DNA from: Candidatus Poribacteria bacterium
GTDB taxonomy: Bacteria > Poribacteria > WGA-4E > WGA-3G
Assembly: GCA_003635185.1 (NCBI GenBank)
Contig: PYJA01000089.1
Location: 1 to 63,203, forward strand
Direction: 5' to 3'
Length of the DNA: 63,203 nucleotides
The translations under genes were made by a program, and so were the position numbers. The notes beneath the pieces are model-generated. The model had not been told where the DNA came from and did no database searches. It saw only the letters and a list, made by a program, of their open reading frames with translations. This document shows, piece by piece, positions 54,401 through 63,001 of the stretch (position 1 is its first letter; every line of letters begins with the position of its first letter).

Positions 54401-56311
54401 ATGACTGAAAATCAATCGCCACGTTTTATGCTTATGTTTACGATCGGCCCCGTGCAATCCTTCATTGAAGCAGCGCGGAAGACAGAGGATTTATGGATGG
54501 GCAGTTACATTCTGTCTTATCTCGTGGCGACAGCAATGGAAAAAGTTCAAAGTGACGGGGTTGAAATAATCTATCCTGCTATTGGAACCGAATCTCCGTT
54601 TAAATTTTGGAAGAAAAATTTTGCTACGCCATCTTTCCCGAACCTCTTTTTGGCAATTGGTGATGGTGTTAAGGTTTCTCAAGATAGTTTAGTTGAACGC
54701 GCAGGAAAAGCAGAAGATGCTGCAAAATCTGAATTTGAATCAATGGCAAAACGCGTGCTTGATGAGGCATTTAAAGCATCTCTCCCGTGGCATGGAACTT
54801 ATGTCCAAGAAATATATAATAGACAGATTCCCGATTTCTTTGATATCTATTGGGTGATTACGGAAGAAAAAACCGAGGAAGAATATGGCAAATGGTATGC
54901 CCGTACCGCGGGCAATCTCGCAGCAATTAAAAACTGCCGGACGTTTAAACAGATGAGCGAGTTTGGAAGAAAATGTTCGCTTGATGGGATTCGTGAAATA
55001 CTTCATAAGAAAGAAAATGAATCTATTGATGATGCAATGGAATGGTGGGATGATTTTGCTGAACGAAAGCGACAGTTTTGTCGCCCAAAAGAGGCACTCT
55101 GCGCAGTCTCATTGACAAAACGGATGGGGATGCATTATCTTAAAGAACACTCAAAATTCAGTGAAGAATTTGGAGACGACCCTCCCCAATTTCCGTCTAC
55201 ATCGGAAGTTGCAACAGCAGCTTTTAAAGAACAATTACGATGCAAATGTATAGTTTTGGGCATTTACACCGATTTTGTCAAAGAAGTGAAAAAGCTGAAG
55301 GATAGGAACGGCAACCCTGCGGATATTCCAAAGATTTCACCGTTACCAAAAAGCTCGGATTTTCTCCAACGAGAAAATAATATTGATGGTGAATGGCTTT
55401 ACGAAGAGACGTACAACGACTCTTATCTCGAACGTTACTACAACATTGATGCCAAAAAGGAAAAAACGCAGATTCAAATTCAGACTTGTAAGAAATTGCG
55501 CAGCAAACTTGTAGAGCAGCTTGAAGGGGAACCTGGGAAATACTATGCCGCCATTGCACTTGATGGAGATAATATGGGTGAAAAGAATAGGGAGGCAAAA
55601 GACAAAGAAGAGCATGCTAAACGTAGCAATCAGCTGATGAAATATGCTAATAAAGTACGTCGGACTGTTGAGGAGAAACATCTCGGCAAGTTGACATACG
55701 CAGGAGGTGACGACCTCTTAGCACTCGCAAATCTTAATGACCTGTTACCAATTTTAAAAAAGTTGCGGAAAAGATTCCCAAAATTTACGAGGGCTTCTGC
55801 TGGCGTTTGCATTGCGCACCACAAGATGCCACTCACCGATGTGATTCGACATGCACGACGGATGGAAAAGGAAGCGAAAAAAGTAGATAGAAAGGATGCA
55901 CTTGGGATTGCATTATATAAACACTCTGGAAATGTCAGTCAGGTAGTCACAAAGTGGGAACATAAAAATTCTGACGGTTGTAAGCTAAATGTGATTGATA
56001 TTGGTAAGAATTTGGTTAATCTATTGGAAAACGATGAAATTTCCAAGCGGTTTTTATATACTTTTCGTGATGCATTTGCAAAATTAATCGGAGATGACAA
56101 AAATCTCATGATTGAATTACCATCCGAACTTGTTGACAAAGAATTTAAACGTATTATTGGGCGAGCGTATAAAACGAAAGGACAAGAACTTGATAAAAGA
56201 AGTCAACGAACAGTCAACCAAACTTTAGACATTTGGACTAACTTCAACACTTTCACTGAATATATCAATTTTTTGGAAATTATTACTTTTATCTCAAGGG
56301 AGTCAAAGTGA
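54401..56311 (+). CDS. cas10: Cas10/Cmr2, cyclic-oligoadenylate synthase subunit, no HD domain
   Basis: 636 residues from the ATG at 54401 (AGGAGA upstream). Large subunit of the Cmr complex. It starts at once with the palm motif FTIGPVQSFIEAARKTEDLW (13-32), so the N-terminal HD nuclease is absent. A zinc-finger-like region holds CSLDG and FCRPKEALC. Palm 1 has ALDGDNMGE (about 384-392) and palm 2 the intact GGDD at 435-438. Product expected: cyclic oligoadenylate on target RNA binding, signalling to the CARF protein two genes on. DNA cleavage by this subunit is unlikely. Confidence 0.95.
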   Translation: MTENQSPRFMLMFTIGPVQSFIEAARKTEDLWMGSYILSYLVATAMEKVQSDGVEIIYPAIGTESPFKFWKKNFATPSFPNLFLAIGDGVKVSQDSLVERAGKAEDAAKSEFESMAKRVLDEAFKASLPWHGTYVQEIYNRQIPDFFDIYWVITEEKTEEEYGKWYARTAGNLAAIKNCRTFKQMSEFGRKCSLDGIREILHKKENESIDDAMEWWDDFAERKRQFCRPKEALCAVSLTKRMGMHYLKEHSKFSEEFGDDPPQFPSTSEVATAAFKEQLRCKCIVLGIYTDFVKEVKKLKDRNGNPADIPKISPLPKSSDFLQRENNIDGEWLYEETYNDSYLERYYNIDAKKEKTQIQIQTCKKLRSKLVEQLEGEPGKYYAAIALDGDNMGEKNREAKDKEEHAKRSNQLMKYANKVRRTVEEKHLGKLTYAGGDDLLALANLNDLLPILKKLRKRFPKFTRASAGVCIAHHKMPLTDVIRHARRMEKEAKKVDRKDALGIALYKHSGNVSQVVTKWEHKNSDGCKLNVIDIGKNLVNLLENDEISKRFLYTFRDAFAKLIGDDKNLMIELPSELVDKEFKRIIGRAYKTKGQELDKRSQRTVNQTLDIWTNFNTFTEYINFLEIITFISRESK

Positions 56312-57471
56312 GACTATTTCTACAAGCTAATGATACCTTCTTTTTTCGTGATGGTCGACCATTTACAAAAGGTGATCAATCGGAAGGATATTCTATTTTT
56401 CCTCCCTTACCTTCAACGATACTCGGAGCTTTAAGGACTGCATACATTGCCGAACATGGGGATTTGTCTGCTTTTTATGCAGGAAAAATGGCGATGACTA
56501 TTGGGACACCTAACTCACTGGGTTCTATAAATCTCAACGGCGTTTTTCTTGCAGACAGGGAATCCACAATCTATTATCCAATTCCACTTGATCTTGTAGT
56601 AAAAAAGAACGAAACTGCTAACAAATTATACATTCTTGAGGTAGGAACAGAATCATCTAACCACAGTTCTAATGCTTCACTCCCATGCCTTTTGAAATGG
56701 TTCAGTGCTGAGGATGTTGAGTCAGAAACAAATGGAAGATTAGAAGGTATAGTTATGACGGAGTATCTCCTGAGTAGACACAAAGAGTTTGATTTCAGAC
56801 CAATTGAAGACTTTGTTCGCTCTGAACCCAAAATCGGTATTGAACGCGATTATCGGACATCGGCTGCTAAGGACAACATGCTGTATAGGATTAATTTGTC
56901 TCGCTTTCAATCCCAATTCATCAAAACAAAAGAACGCAAGGCATTGTCAGATTTAGGGTTTGTCGTGGATTACGAGTGTGACATAGAACTACCTGAAAAT
57001 GGGATGCTAAAACTCGGAGGAGAAGGAAAAAGTTTCACCTATAAACAGAGTTTCTACAACCCAGATCCGCTTGCTGCAGAAGAAGATATGGCAGCACTCA
57101 AGGAGACTATCAGTTCATCAGGAGTTTTCAAACTCTATTTTGCTACGCCTGCAATCTTCAATCACGGATGGTTGCCAGAATGGATTGACAAGACCACATA
57201 CAACGCTCAATATGATTCATTGTCATTTGAGTTAATTACAGCAGCCGTTGGTAAACCGATTGCTATTGGTGGTTGGGATATGAAAAAGAATATGCCAAAA
57301 CCGACGTATCAGGCAATTCCTGCTGGCAGTGTCTACTATTTTAAAATATCCGATGGTAGTTGCATAGACTCTATCGTTAACACCTTTCACTATAAGAACA
57401 TCAGCGACCGTCAAGCAAAAGAAGGATTTGGACTCTGCTTTGTTGCCGTTTCTAATGGAAATAGAACATGA
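56308..57471 (+). CDS. cmr3: Type III-B CRISPR protein Cmr3 (Cas5-like)
   Basis: 387 residues from a GTG that overlaps the Cas10 stop by four bases (GTGA); AGGGAG lies upstream. The opening LQANDTFFFRDGRPFTKGDQ is diagnostic, followed by FPPLPSTILGALRTA. Cmr3 grips the 5' tag of the crRNA next to Cas10. It overlaps the CARF gene by four bases (ATGA). Confidence 0.94.
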   Translation: MRLFLQANDTFFFRDGRPFTKGDQSEGYSIFPPLPSTILGALRTAYIAEHGDLSAFYAGKMAMTIGTPNSLGSINLNGVFLADRESTIYYPIPLDLVVKKNETANKLYILEVGTESSNHSSNASLPCLLKWFSAEDVESETNGRLEGIVMTEYLLSRHKEFDFRPIEDFVRSEPKIGIERDYRTSAAKDNMLYRINLSRFQSQFIKTKERKALSDLGFVVDYECDIELPENGMLKLGGEGKSFTYKQSFYNPDPLAAEEDMAALKETISSSGVFKLYFATPAIFNHGWLPEWIDKTTYNAQYDSLSFELITAAVGKPIAIGGWDMKKNMPKPTYQAIPAGSVYYFKISDGSCIDSIVNTFHYKNISDRQAKEGFGLCFVAVSNGNRT

Positions 57472-58679
57472 AACATGTAATTACACCTGTTGGGACATCA
57501 CTTTTCACAAACGGTTCGAAAACTAATAGGAACATCCAGAATAGTTACGAGCGTATTGAAGATAAGCAGCATTCTGAATGGGATAACAATAGTACATATA
57601 TAGAACGGCTCAGAAGTATAAGTAATGAGTTTATTAGTGAAAACACAATATCCGCCACAGCTGAACTTCAAAGTACTGCTATAATTAAAGATAAAATTGA
57701 GGATAGAATAATAGTGTATCTTCTTGCTTCAGATACGATTTCCTCTCGATTAGCGGCAGAAATCTTAAGGGATCGAATTAATGATCCTAATTCTGTTTTA
57801 GGTGAAAATGTAACAGCTCACTTTGAACCAGAGAATGATGTGATTGGTAATTTACAGGTCAATAATACTGTAAACTTTTCAAGAGAAGGTATGCCTAACC
57901 TATTTCAAAGGATCAATGACATCAAAGACTGGAAAGCTGGCGGGGGTCAGAATCTCGCCATCAACATTACCGGTGGATACGGCGCAACCTTGCCTTATCT
58001 AACGATCTTCGCGCAACTTGAGGATGTACCACTTTACTACAATTTTGAGGATCAAGATGAACTTATTACCATACCGCAGGTACCATTGGCAATTGACTCA
58101 AACTTGATGGATAGACACGCTGGTGTACTTGCACAAATAGCCGATCGCATAGATGATTCTTTGCGTTGGCGCGCCTTTAAAAGTCAGAATAAATCAGCTG
58201 TGAGAGAGTTGGATGCTTTTATTTGGGAAGACAACGATCTCGGTGCAGAGTTGTCACCAATGGGTAATATTTTCTGGAATGACTATCTTAAAAGTCACTT
58301 CATTGTTAAGTTGCCTTCTTTCATGAACCGAGCAGCAAATGACGAGGTTATTAGAGAACTTTATGAAAGATTAAATAGAGCTTTATGTCCGAGTTATCTT
58401 ACCCCCGACTCTTGCTATCAAAGGCTTAGGGAGTTAGGACACAATGATGACTTAAACCACACCGGGCAAGTTAGGGGTCAGGATATATTCATTTTTAAAT
58501 CAACTGACCAAGATCAGGTGCGATTGATGTATTCCTTCGTGGTTAATGGACGAACAATCACCCAGATCACAATATTTGACAGACGTGGACATATAGAAAC
58601 GGAACAATATATCATTTGGAAAAATGAATTTGAAAACCTCCCTGAAATGAATTTTGAGACATACACCTTTGATATTTAG
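57468..58679 (+). CDS. CARF-domain CRISPR effector with RelE-like C-terminus (Cami1-like)
   Basis: 403 residues between cmr3 and cmr4. N-terminal CARF: VGTSLFTN (8-15), IIVYLLASDTISSRLAAEIL (about 83-102) and NITGGYGATLPYLTIFA (166-182), the cyclic-oligoadenylate pocket. A linker of about 80 residues follows. The last 120 residues (helices, then DIFIFKSTDQDQVRLMYSFV and TITQITIFDRRGHIETEQY) resemble a RelE mRNA-interferase fold; there is no HEPN R-x4-6-H motif that I can see. CARF-RelE proteins (Cami1) cut mRNA on the ribosome when activated by cA4. RelE homology is my reading of a short, divergent region. Promoter and start are shared with the Cmr operon. Confidence 0.82.
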   Translation: MKHVITPVGTSLFTNGSKTNRNIQNSYERIEDKQHSEWDNNSTYIERLRSISNEFISENTISATAELQSTAIIKDKIEDRIIVYLLASDTISSRLAAEILRDRINDPNSVLGENVTAHFEPENDVIGNLQVNNTVNFSREGMPNLFQRINDIKDWKAGGGQNLAINITGGYGATLPYLTIFAQLEDVPLYYNFEDQDELITIPQVPLAIDSNLMDRHAGVLAQIADRIDDSLRWRAFKSQNKSAVRELDAFIWEDNDLGAELSPMGNIFWNDYLKSHFIVKLPSFMNRAANDEVIRELYERLNRALCPSYLTPDSCYQRLRELGHNDDLNHTGQVRGQDIFIFKSTDQDQVRLMYSFVVNGRTITQITIFDRRGHIETEQYIIWKNEFENLPEMNFETYTFDI

Positions 58680-58693
58680 TAAGGACAACCAAA

Positions 58694-59695
58694 ATGTTTA
58701 AACAAGCAAAACCTCTTTTTTTAATCATAGAAACGCCGTTACATGCTGGCAGTGGTAGCGATCTTGGTATTGTAGATCTACCGATACAACGAGAGAAACA
58801 CACAGATTACCCGAAGATTGAAGCGTCCGGATTGAAAGGCAGTATCCGTGAAGTATTTGATGGAAAAACAGTAAGTGGACAAGTAAAGAATGATGAAGTT
58901 TTACTCGCGTTTGGACCCGAAACGGGGGATCTCCATGCGGGTGCACTTGGATTTACAGATGCACGCCTCTTACTTTTTCCTGTGAAATCTGTAAAAGGTG
59001 TGTTTGCGTGGGTAACGTGCCCCGCAGTGTTAGAACGTTTCAAACACGACCTTTCTATCTGTCAACCAACTATTAATTTTGTTATGAATATTCCTGATCC
59101 CAATACTATACCGAACAACAGTGAAATCATTGTGAAGGGCGAAGGAGATACTAAGAAAATTGTCCTTGAAGAATACACATTTCCTGTCACCTCTGACTCA
59201 AAATGTGAAGAAGTTGCTAACTGGATTGCCGATAAAATTCTGCCGTCGGATGTGAGTTACGATTATTGGCGTGTGAAGATGAAAAAAGATATCGTCGTGT
59301 TGAACGATGACGATTTCCGTGATTTCGTTATGCTCTCAACCGAGGTTATCGCACGAACCAAAATCGACAGTAACACTGGCACTGTGGCAACAGGTGCACT
59401 GTGGTATGAAGAATATCTTCCGACCGATTCAATTCTTTATTCGCTTGCATTAACAACACCACTATTTGTTAATGAGGAAAAGAAAAAAGGAACCCGTTTT
59501 GAAATTGACGCTCAGCCTCCCGAAAAGAATATTAGGGAAGCCAAAGAGGTTATGAAGTTCTTCATAGAAGGTTTACCAGATATCATCCAAATTGGCGGCA
59601 ATGCAACGATTGGCAAAGGGATAGTCCGCACACACATCTATCAAAATCAAGGAGGAAACGATGGCACAGGAAGTGACGACACCCAAGGGAATTGA
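58694..59695 (+). CDS. cmr4: Type III-B CRISPR backbone nuclease Cmr4 (Cas7)
   Basis: 333 residues. HAGSGSDLGIVDLPIQREKH (17-36) is the family signature; D28 matches the aspartate that cleaves target RNA in each backbone subunit. EASGLKGSIRE (about 43-53) is the RAMP glycine loop. Several copies form the helical filament with Cmr5. It overlaps cmr5 by 35 bases. Confidence 0.95.
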   Translation: MFKQAKPLFLIIETPLHAGSGSDLGIVDLPIQREKHTDYPKIEASGLKGSIREVFDGKTVSGQVKNDEVLLAFGPETGDLHAGALGFTDARLLLFPVKSVKGVFAWVTCPAVLERFKHDLSICQPTINFVMNIPDPNTIPNNSEIIVKGEGDTKKIVLEEYTFPVTSDSKCEEVANWIADKILPSDVSYDYWRVKMKKDIVVLNDDDFRDFVMLSTEVIARTKIDSNTGTVATGALWYEEYLPTDSILYSLALTTPLFVNEEKKKGTRFEIDAQPPEKNIREAKEVMKFFIEGLPDIIQIGGNATIGKGIVRTHIYQNQGGNDGTGSDDTQGN

Positions 59696-60095
59696 ACAGG
59701 GGCGTGCTACTCATGCTTATAAGGCAGTTAATGAGGTAGAAGAACAGTATAAAAAGAAGTATAAGACTGCTGTCAAGAAGGCACCCGTTCTTGTTAAAAC
59801 GAATGGGCTTGGGCAAACTTTGGCTTTCATAAAAAGCAAGGGTGGAAAATATGACGATAAAAAAAAGGAAATAATAAAAAACGGCTACGACATATTTTAT
59901 GAGCAAATTGGTGAATGGCTGCGTAGTGATGCTGCTAATCAATCGATTCCGGATGATGGAGAACTCGTTAAAGAGGTGATAAAACTTGATTCACACGACT
60001 ATCGACAGGTTACCATTGAAACGCTTGCGCTCCTTAATTGGATGCGCCGTTTTGTTGATGGACTCATGAAAGATGTGGAGGAGGATAATGAATAA
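59661..60095 (+). CDS. cmr5: Type III-B CRISPR small subunit Cmr5 (Cas11)
   Basis: 144-residue, all-helical, charged protein. GIEQGRATHAYKAVNEVEE (10-28) and VLVKTNGLGQTLAFIKSKG (43-61) match Cmr5. It forms the minor filament that lies along the target RNA. The ATG has AAGGAGG and lies inside the cmr4 end; its own end overlaps cmr6 by 8 bases. Confidence 0.94.
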   Translation: MAQEVTTPKGIEQGRATHAYKAVNEVEEQYKKKYKTAVKKAPVLVKTNGLGQTLAFIKSKGGKYDDKKKEIIKNGYDIFYEQIGEWLRSDAANQSIPDDGELVKEVIKLDSHDYRQVTIETLALLNWMRRFVDGLMKDVEEDNE

Positions 60096-61434
60096 TTATT
60101 GTCCATCGGATACAAGAGATATTGTTGAATTCAAATTCCTGTTCAGCTACTCGTTTAATGAAAACAATCAGAAAGACTTAAACCGTGAAGGTGAACCCCC
60201 AAGATATTTACGAAATAAATTTCGGCAGGAGGTTGAAATTGATCTTTCAAATAATGCCCAAGTTTGGGTTGGATCAAGGAATAATAGGTGGTTGGTAACT
60301 GATGGACAACAGAACTTCCCCATTAGAAAAGAAAATAATCAACTTAATGTCTACAAACGCCCCACTATTGAAAACTGCGCTTTAGAATATAGCTGTTTTC
60401 TGGAAATTGATCCACCAAGTAACATTAAAGATATTGATTTTCCAAGATATATTCAGCCCCCCGATCCGAGTCTTATCACCCAACTAAGAGATCGGCAAAC
60501 ACAACAACTCCAGCAATTCGTTTCGCGCGGCATTCAACTTTACTGCGTTGATGCAACGGTTGACTGGCGATTGGTTGTTGGACTCGGCAGTGAGCATGTT
60601 CAAGAGACAAGTATGACGCTCCACCACATCTACGGCATCCCGTATATTCCTGGCAGTGCCGTGAAAGGTGTCCTGCGGCATTGGTGGTTGCAGGTTCTGA
60701 AAGAGGATAAGAACTTCCTACAGCAGAATCCGGGTTTCATTAAAAGTAAGGACGAAATTGACGAATCCATCGCCTTGAAGGATCCCATTTTTCTCTCAAT
60801 TTTTGGCAGCCAAGAACAGCGCGGCGAAGTACGATTTCTTGATGCTTATTCTACCGAAGCAGTGCATTTTGCGATTGACATCATGAATCCACATTATCCT
60901 GACTACTACAGCGGCAGCAAACCACCAACGGATCATCAAAGTCCACGTCCTATCAATTTTCTAACCGTTGAGAAAACTAATTTTAGATTCGCTTTCTTGG
61001 CAGAAGATCAAAAACTACTATGTAAAATCAAGGATCGATTTGAAGATGCATTGGATATGAAAGGCGTTGGTGCGAAAACAGCAGTTGGCTATGGATACTT
61101 CAGAGATTTTAAAGACAAGACTGATACTATCACGGATAAACTTAAACAAGAACAAGAAGCAGCTGAAAAACAGCAAAAAGCTAAACAATTGGCAAGTCTT
61201 TCTCCTATTGAACGACTCGCGGAAGAAGTGAAAAGTCTTGCTGATAGTCAAGTAGACGAAGAGCGTGCTACTGAAATTTACAACAATGAACTTCCATCAC
61301 TCGAAAGCGATGACAAGCAAATAATTGCACAGGCATTGAAGACTTATTGGCAGCGTATCAACAAATGGGAGGGCGGTTCCGACAAGCAAAGACAAAAAGT
61401 GATGAAGGTTAAGTCAATTTTAGGTGAACGTTGA
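60088..61434 (+). CDS. cmr6: Type III-B CRISPR RAMP protein Cmr6
   Basis: 448 residues from the ATG at 60088 (GAGGAGG upstream). The RAMP signature GIPYIPGSAVKGVLRHWW is at about 182-199. The C-terminal ~110 residues form a charged coiled coil (KLKQEQEAAEKQQKAKQLAS) not found in short Cmr6 proteins, so it is longer than usual. With Cmr1 it closes the 3' end of the complex. Confidence 0.92.
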   Translation: MNNYCPSDTRDIVEFKFLFSYSFNENNQKDLNREGEPPRYLRNKFRQEVEIDLSNNAQVWVGSRNNRWLVTDGQQNFPIRKENNQLNVYKRPTIENCALEYSCFLEIDPPSNIKDIDFPRYIQPPDPSLITQLRDRQTQQLQQFVSRGIQLYCVDATVDWRLVVGLGSEHVQETSMTLHHIYGIPYIPGSAVKGVLRHWWLQVLKEDKNFLQQNPGFIKSKDEIDESIALKDPIFLSIFGSQEQRGEVRFLDAYSTEAVHFAIDIMNPHYPDYYSGSKPPTDHQSPRPINFLTVEKTNFRFAFLAEDQKLLCKIKDRFEDALDMKGVGAKTAVGYGYFRDFKDKTDTITDKLKQEQEAAEKQQKAKQLASLSPIERLAEEVKSLADSQVDEERATEIYNNELPSLESDDKQIIAQALKTYWQRINKWEGGSDKQRQKVMKVKSILGER

Positions 61435-61456
61435 ATGCCGAATAAAGTCAGTTGCC

Positions 61457-62434
61457 ATGCTCCAAAACTTCCGCTTCACCCGCTACCGCTTCACCTACAC
61501 CGTCCAAGAACCGCTAAAGATGCCAGCCCACAAAGGCAACATCTTCCGCAGCCGATTTGGATACATCCTGCGGCACATCGCCTGCATCAGCGATGAAAAC
61601 CAGTGCGAAAAAACCTGCCAGTTTCCAGAACGGTGTATCTATTCCAAATGCTTCGAAACGCCAGTCCCAGACGATAGCCCGATGTTACGCGATCAACCGT
61701 ATGCACCGCATCCGTTCATCTTGCAACCGCCGCGCACAGGGAAATTGGAATATGCACAGGGAGATACGCTCACCTGCAACCTGATCCTCATCGGTGACGC
61801 AATCAACCTATTGCCGTGGATTGTGCTAACCTTTCAAGAAATAGGTAAGAGACGCATCGGATTAAAAGGCAAACGCGGGCAGTGTCAACTTGAGAAAGTG
61901 GAATGCCTCGGCGCACACAGCACCCACCACGCGCAGACGATCTACACCGCAGAAACCGAGATGCTTGCGGATGATGGATTAATCCTTCGGCTTGACGATG
62001 TGATGCAAGATGCACCTCACAACACGAATGAGATTGAACTTGAATTTATCACACCCACCAGTATCAAGGTCAACGGACGCTGGACAAGTAATTTAACGTT
62101 TGAACATCTCATTCGAAATCTGCTGCGCCGGACCCGTTTCCTGAGCTATTTTCATTGTGGTGAGGACCTGGACGTGGATGCCCACGGCTTAATTGAGGCT
62201 TCCACCGCCGTCACGCATAATTCTCGTCTGAACTGGATTAGAAAGGATCGGTACTCTTACCGAGCGGAGAAATCTGTGCCGATGGGTGGATTTATCGGGA
62301 AAATCCGTTTTTCAGGTAAATTAAAACCGTTTCTGCCGTTTATCTATCTTGGCGAGTATTTGCACATCGGGCATCACACAGCATTTGGGTTTGGGCAGTA
62401 TCGCATAATCTCTACATCTATTCAACAGCTTTGA
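61457..62434 (+). CDS. cas6: CRISPR precursor-RNA endonuclease Cas6
   Basis: About 325 residues from the ATG at 61457; a GTG at 61424 overlapping cmr6 is the alternative. Cleaves the CRISPR transcript in the repeats. The C-terminal half matches the Cas6 RAMP fold: GGFIGKIRFSG, then YLGEYLHIGHHTAFGFGQY with the glycine-rich loop. Residues about 42-65 hold five cysteines (ACISDENQCEKTC, RCIYSKC), a possible metal site. Its base composition is richer in G+C than the cmr genes by eye. Confidence 0.92.
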   Translation: MLQNFRFTRYRFTYTVQEPLKMPAHKGNIFRSRFGYILRHIACISDENQCEKTCQFPERCIYSKCFETPVPDDSPMLRDQPYAPHPFILQPPRTGKLEYAQGDTLTCNLILIGDAINLLPWIVLTFQEIGKRRIGLKGKRGQCQLEKVECLGAHSTHHAQTIYTAETEMLADDGLILRLDDVMQDAPHNTNEIELEFITPTSIKVNGRWTSNLTFEHLIRNLLRRTRFLSYFHCGEDLDVDAHGLIEASTAVTHNSRLNWIRKDRYSYRAEKSVPMGGFIGKIRFSGKLKPFLPFIYLGEYLHIGHHTAFGFGQYRIISTSIQQL

Positions 62435-62618
62435 AAAGATTTTCAAACCAATTGAGTATCTCAGCTTGTTTAATAATGCCGAGACAGAGCAGAATCACAA
62501 AGATAATAGAGAGCCAAACGATGAAACGCACCGCATGTTTGGCGATACCAAGGACAAGCAGTATGGCGAATATGGCGACAACTATCAAAAATGGTGGGGA
62601 ACTGATTAATTCAGGCAT
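62418..62618 (-). CDS. Possible 66-residue membrane protein, antisense between cas6 and cas2
   Basis: Two hydrophobic segments (about 10-26 and 31-50) separated by a basic turn; begins MPELISSPPFLIVVAIFAIL. It overlaps the end of cas6 tail to tail by 17 bases. A minus-strand promoter (TTGACC 62705-62700, 17 bp, TATGCT 62682-62677) would serve it. No clear ribosome site, so it may not be real. Confidence 0.45.
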   Translation of the reverse strand: MPELISSPPFLIVVAIFAILLVLGIAKHAVRFIVWLSIIFVILLCLGIIKQAEILNWFENLFKAVE

Positions 62619-62676
62619 AATTCAGTGGACATCTTGGACTGTGATGTATAGCAACACAACTTTTTGTCTTACCAAA

Positions 62677-62705
62677 AGCATACCAAACATCCCGAAAAAG
62701 GTCAA
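62677..62705 (-). promoter_or_regulatory. Possible promoter for the antisense 66-residue gene
   Basis: TTGACC, 17 bp, TATGCT on the minus strand, about 60 bases upstream of the ATG at 62618. It lies just upstream of cas2 on the other strand. Confidence 0.35.
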
Positions 62706-62722
62706 GAGAAACTGGAGGTAAT

Positions 62723-63001
62723 TTGGTGTTCTATGTTATTTGTTATGATATTCCAGATGACCGAAGGCGTAACCAACTTGCAAAAGCACTGAAAGGATTC
62801 GGCACTCGTGTCCAATATAGCGTGTTTGAAGCACATCTGAACCGAAAACAATACGAGGAATTAAAACATATCGTTGCGGGTATTGTTGATTCTTCAGAAG
62901 ATTCGGTGCGGTACTACGCGCTCTGTGGTGCTTGTGCTGGACGTATCGAAGTGCCCGCTGTCGGAGATGTAACGGCAGAACCGAAGACGATTGTCGTTTG
63001 A
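62723..63001 (+). CDS. cas2: CRISPR adaptation protein Cas2
   Basis: 92 residues, normal length. Starts at TTG 62723 or GTG 62726 behind GGAGGTAA. FYVICYDIPDDRRRNQLAKA holds the conserved D9 at the end of beta-1; QYSVFEAHL is the second family motif. Cas2 is the dimeric scaffold of the Cas1-Cas2 spacer integrase. cas1 is not in the window; it may lie beyond the end or elsewhere. Confidence 0.95.
   Translation: MVFYVICYDIPDDRRRNQLAKALKGFGTRVQYSVFEAHLNRKQYEELKHIVAGIVDSSEDSVRYYALCGACAGRIEVPAVGDVTAEPKTIVV

Noticed and set aside
62431-62721. 96-codon plus-strand frame between cas6 and cas2
   Set aside because: It overlaps the cas6 end, has no ribosome site and is less protein-like than the antisense frame.
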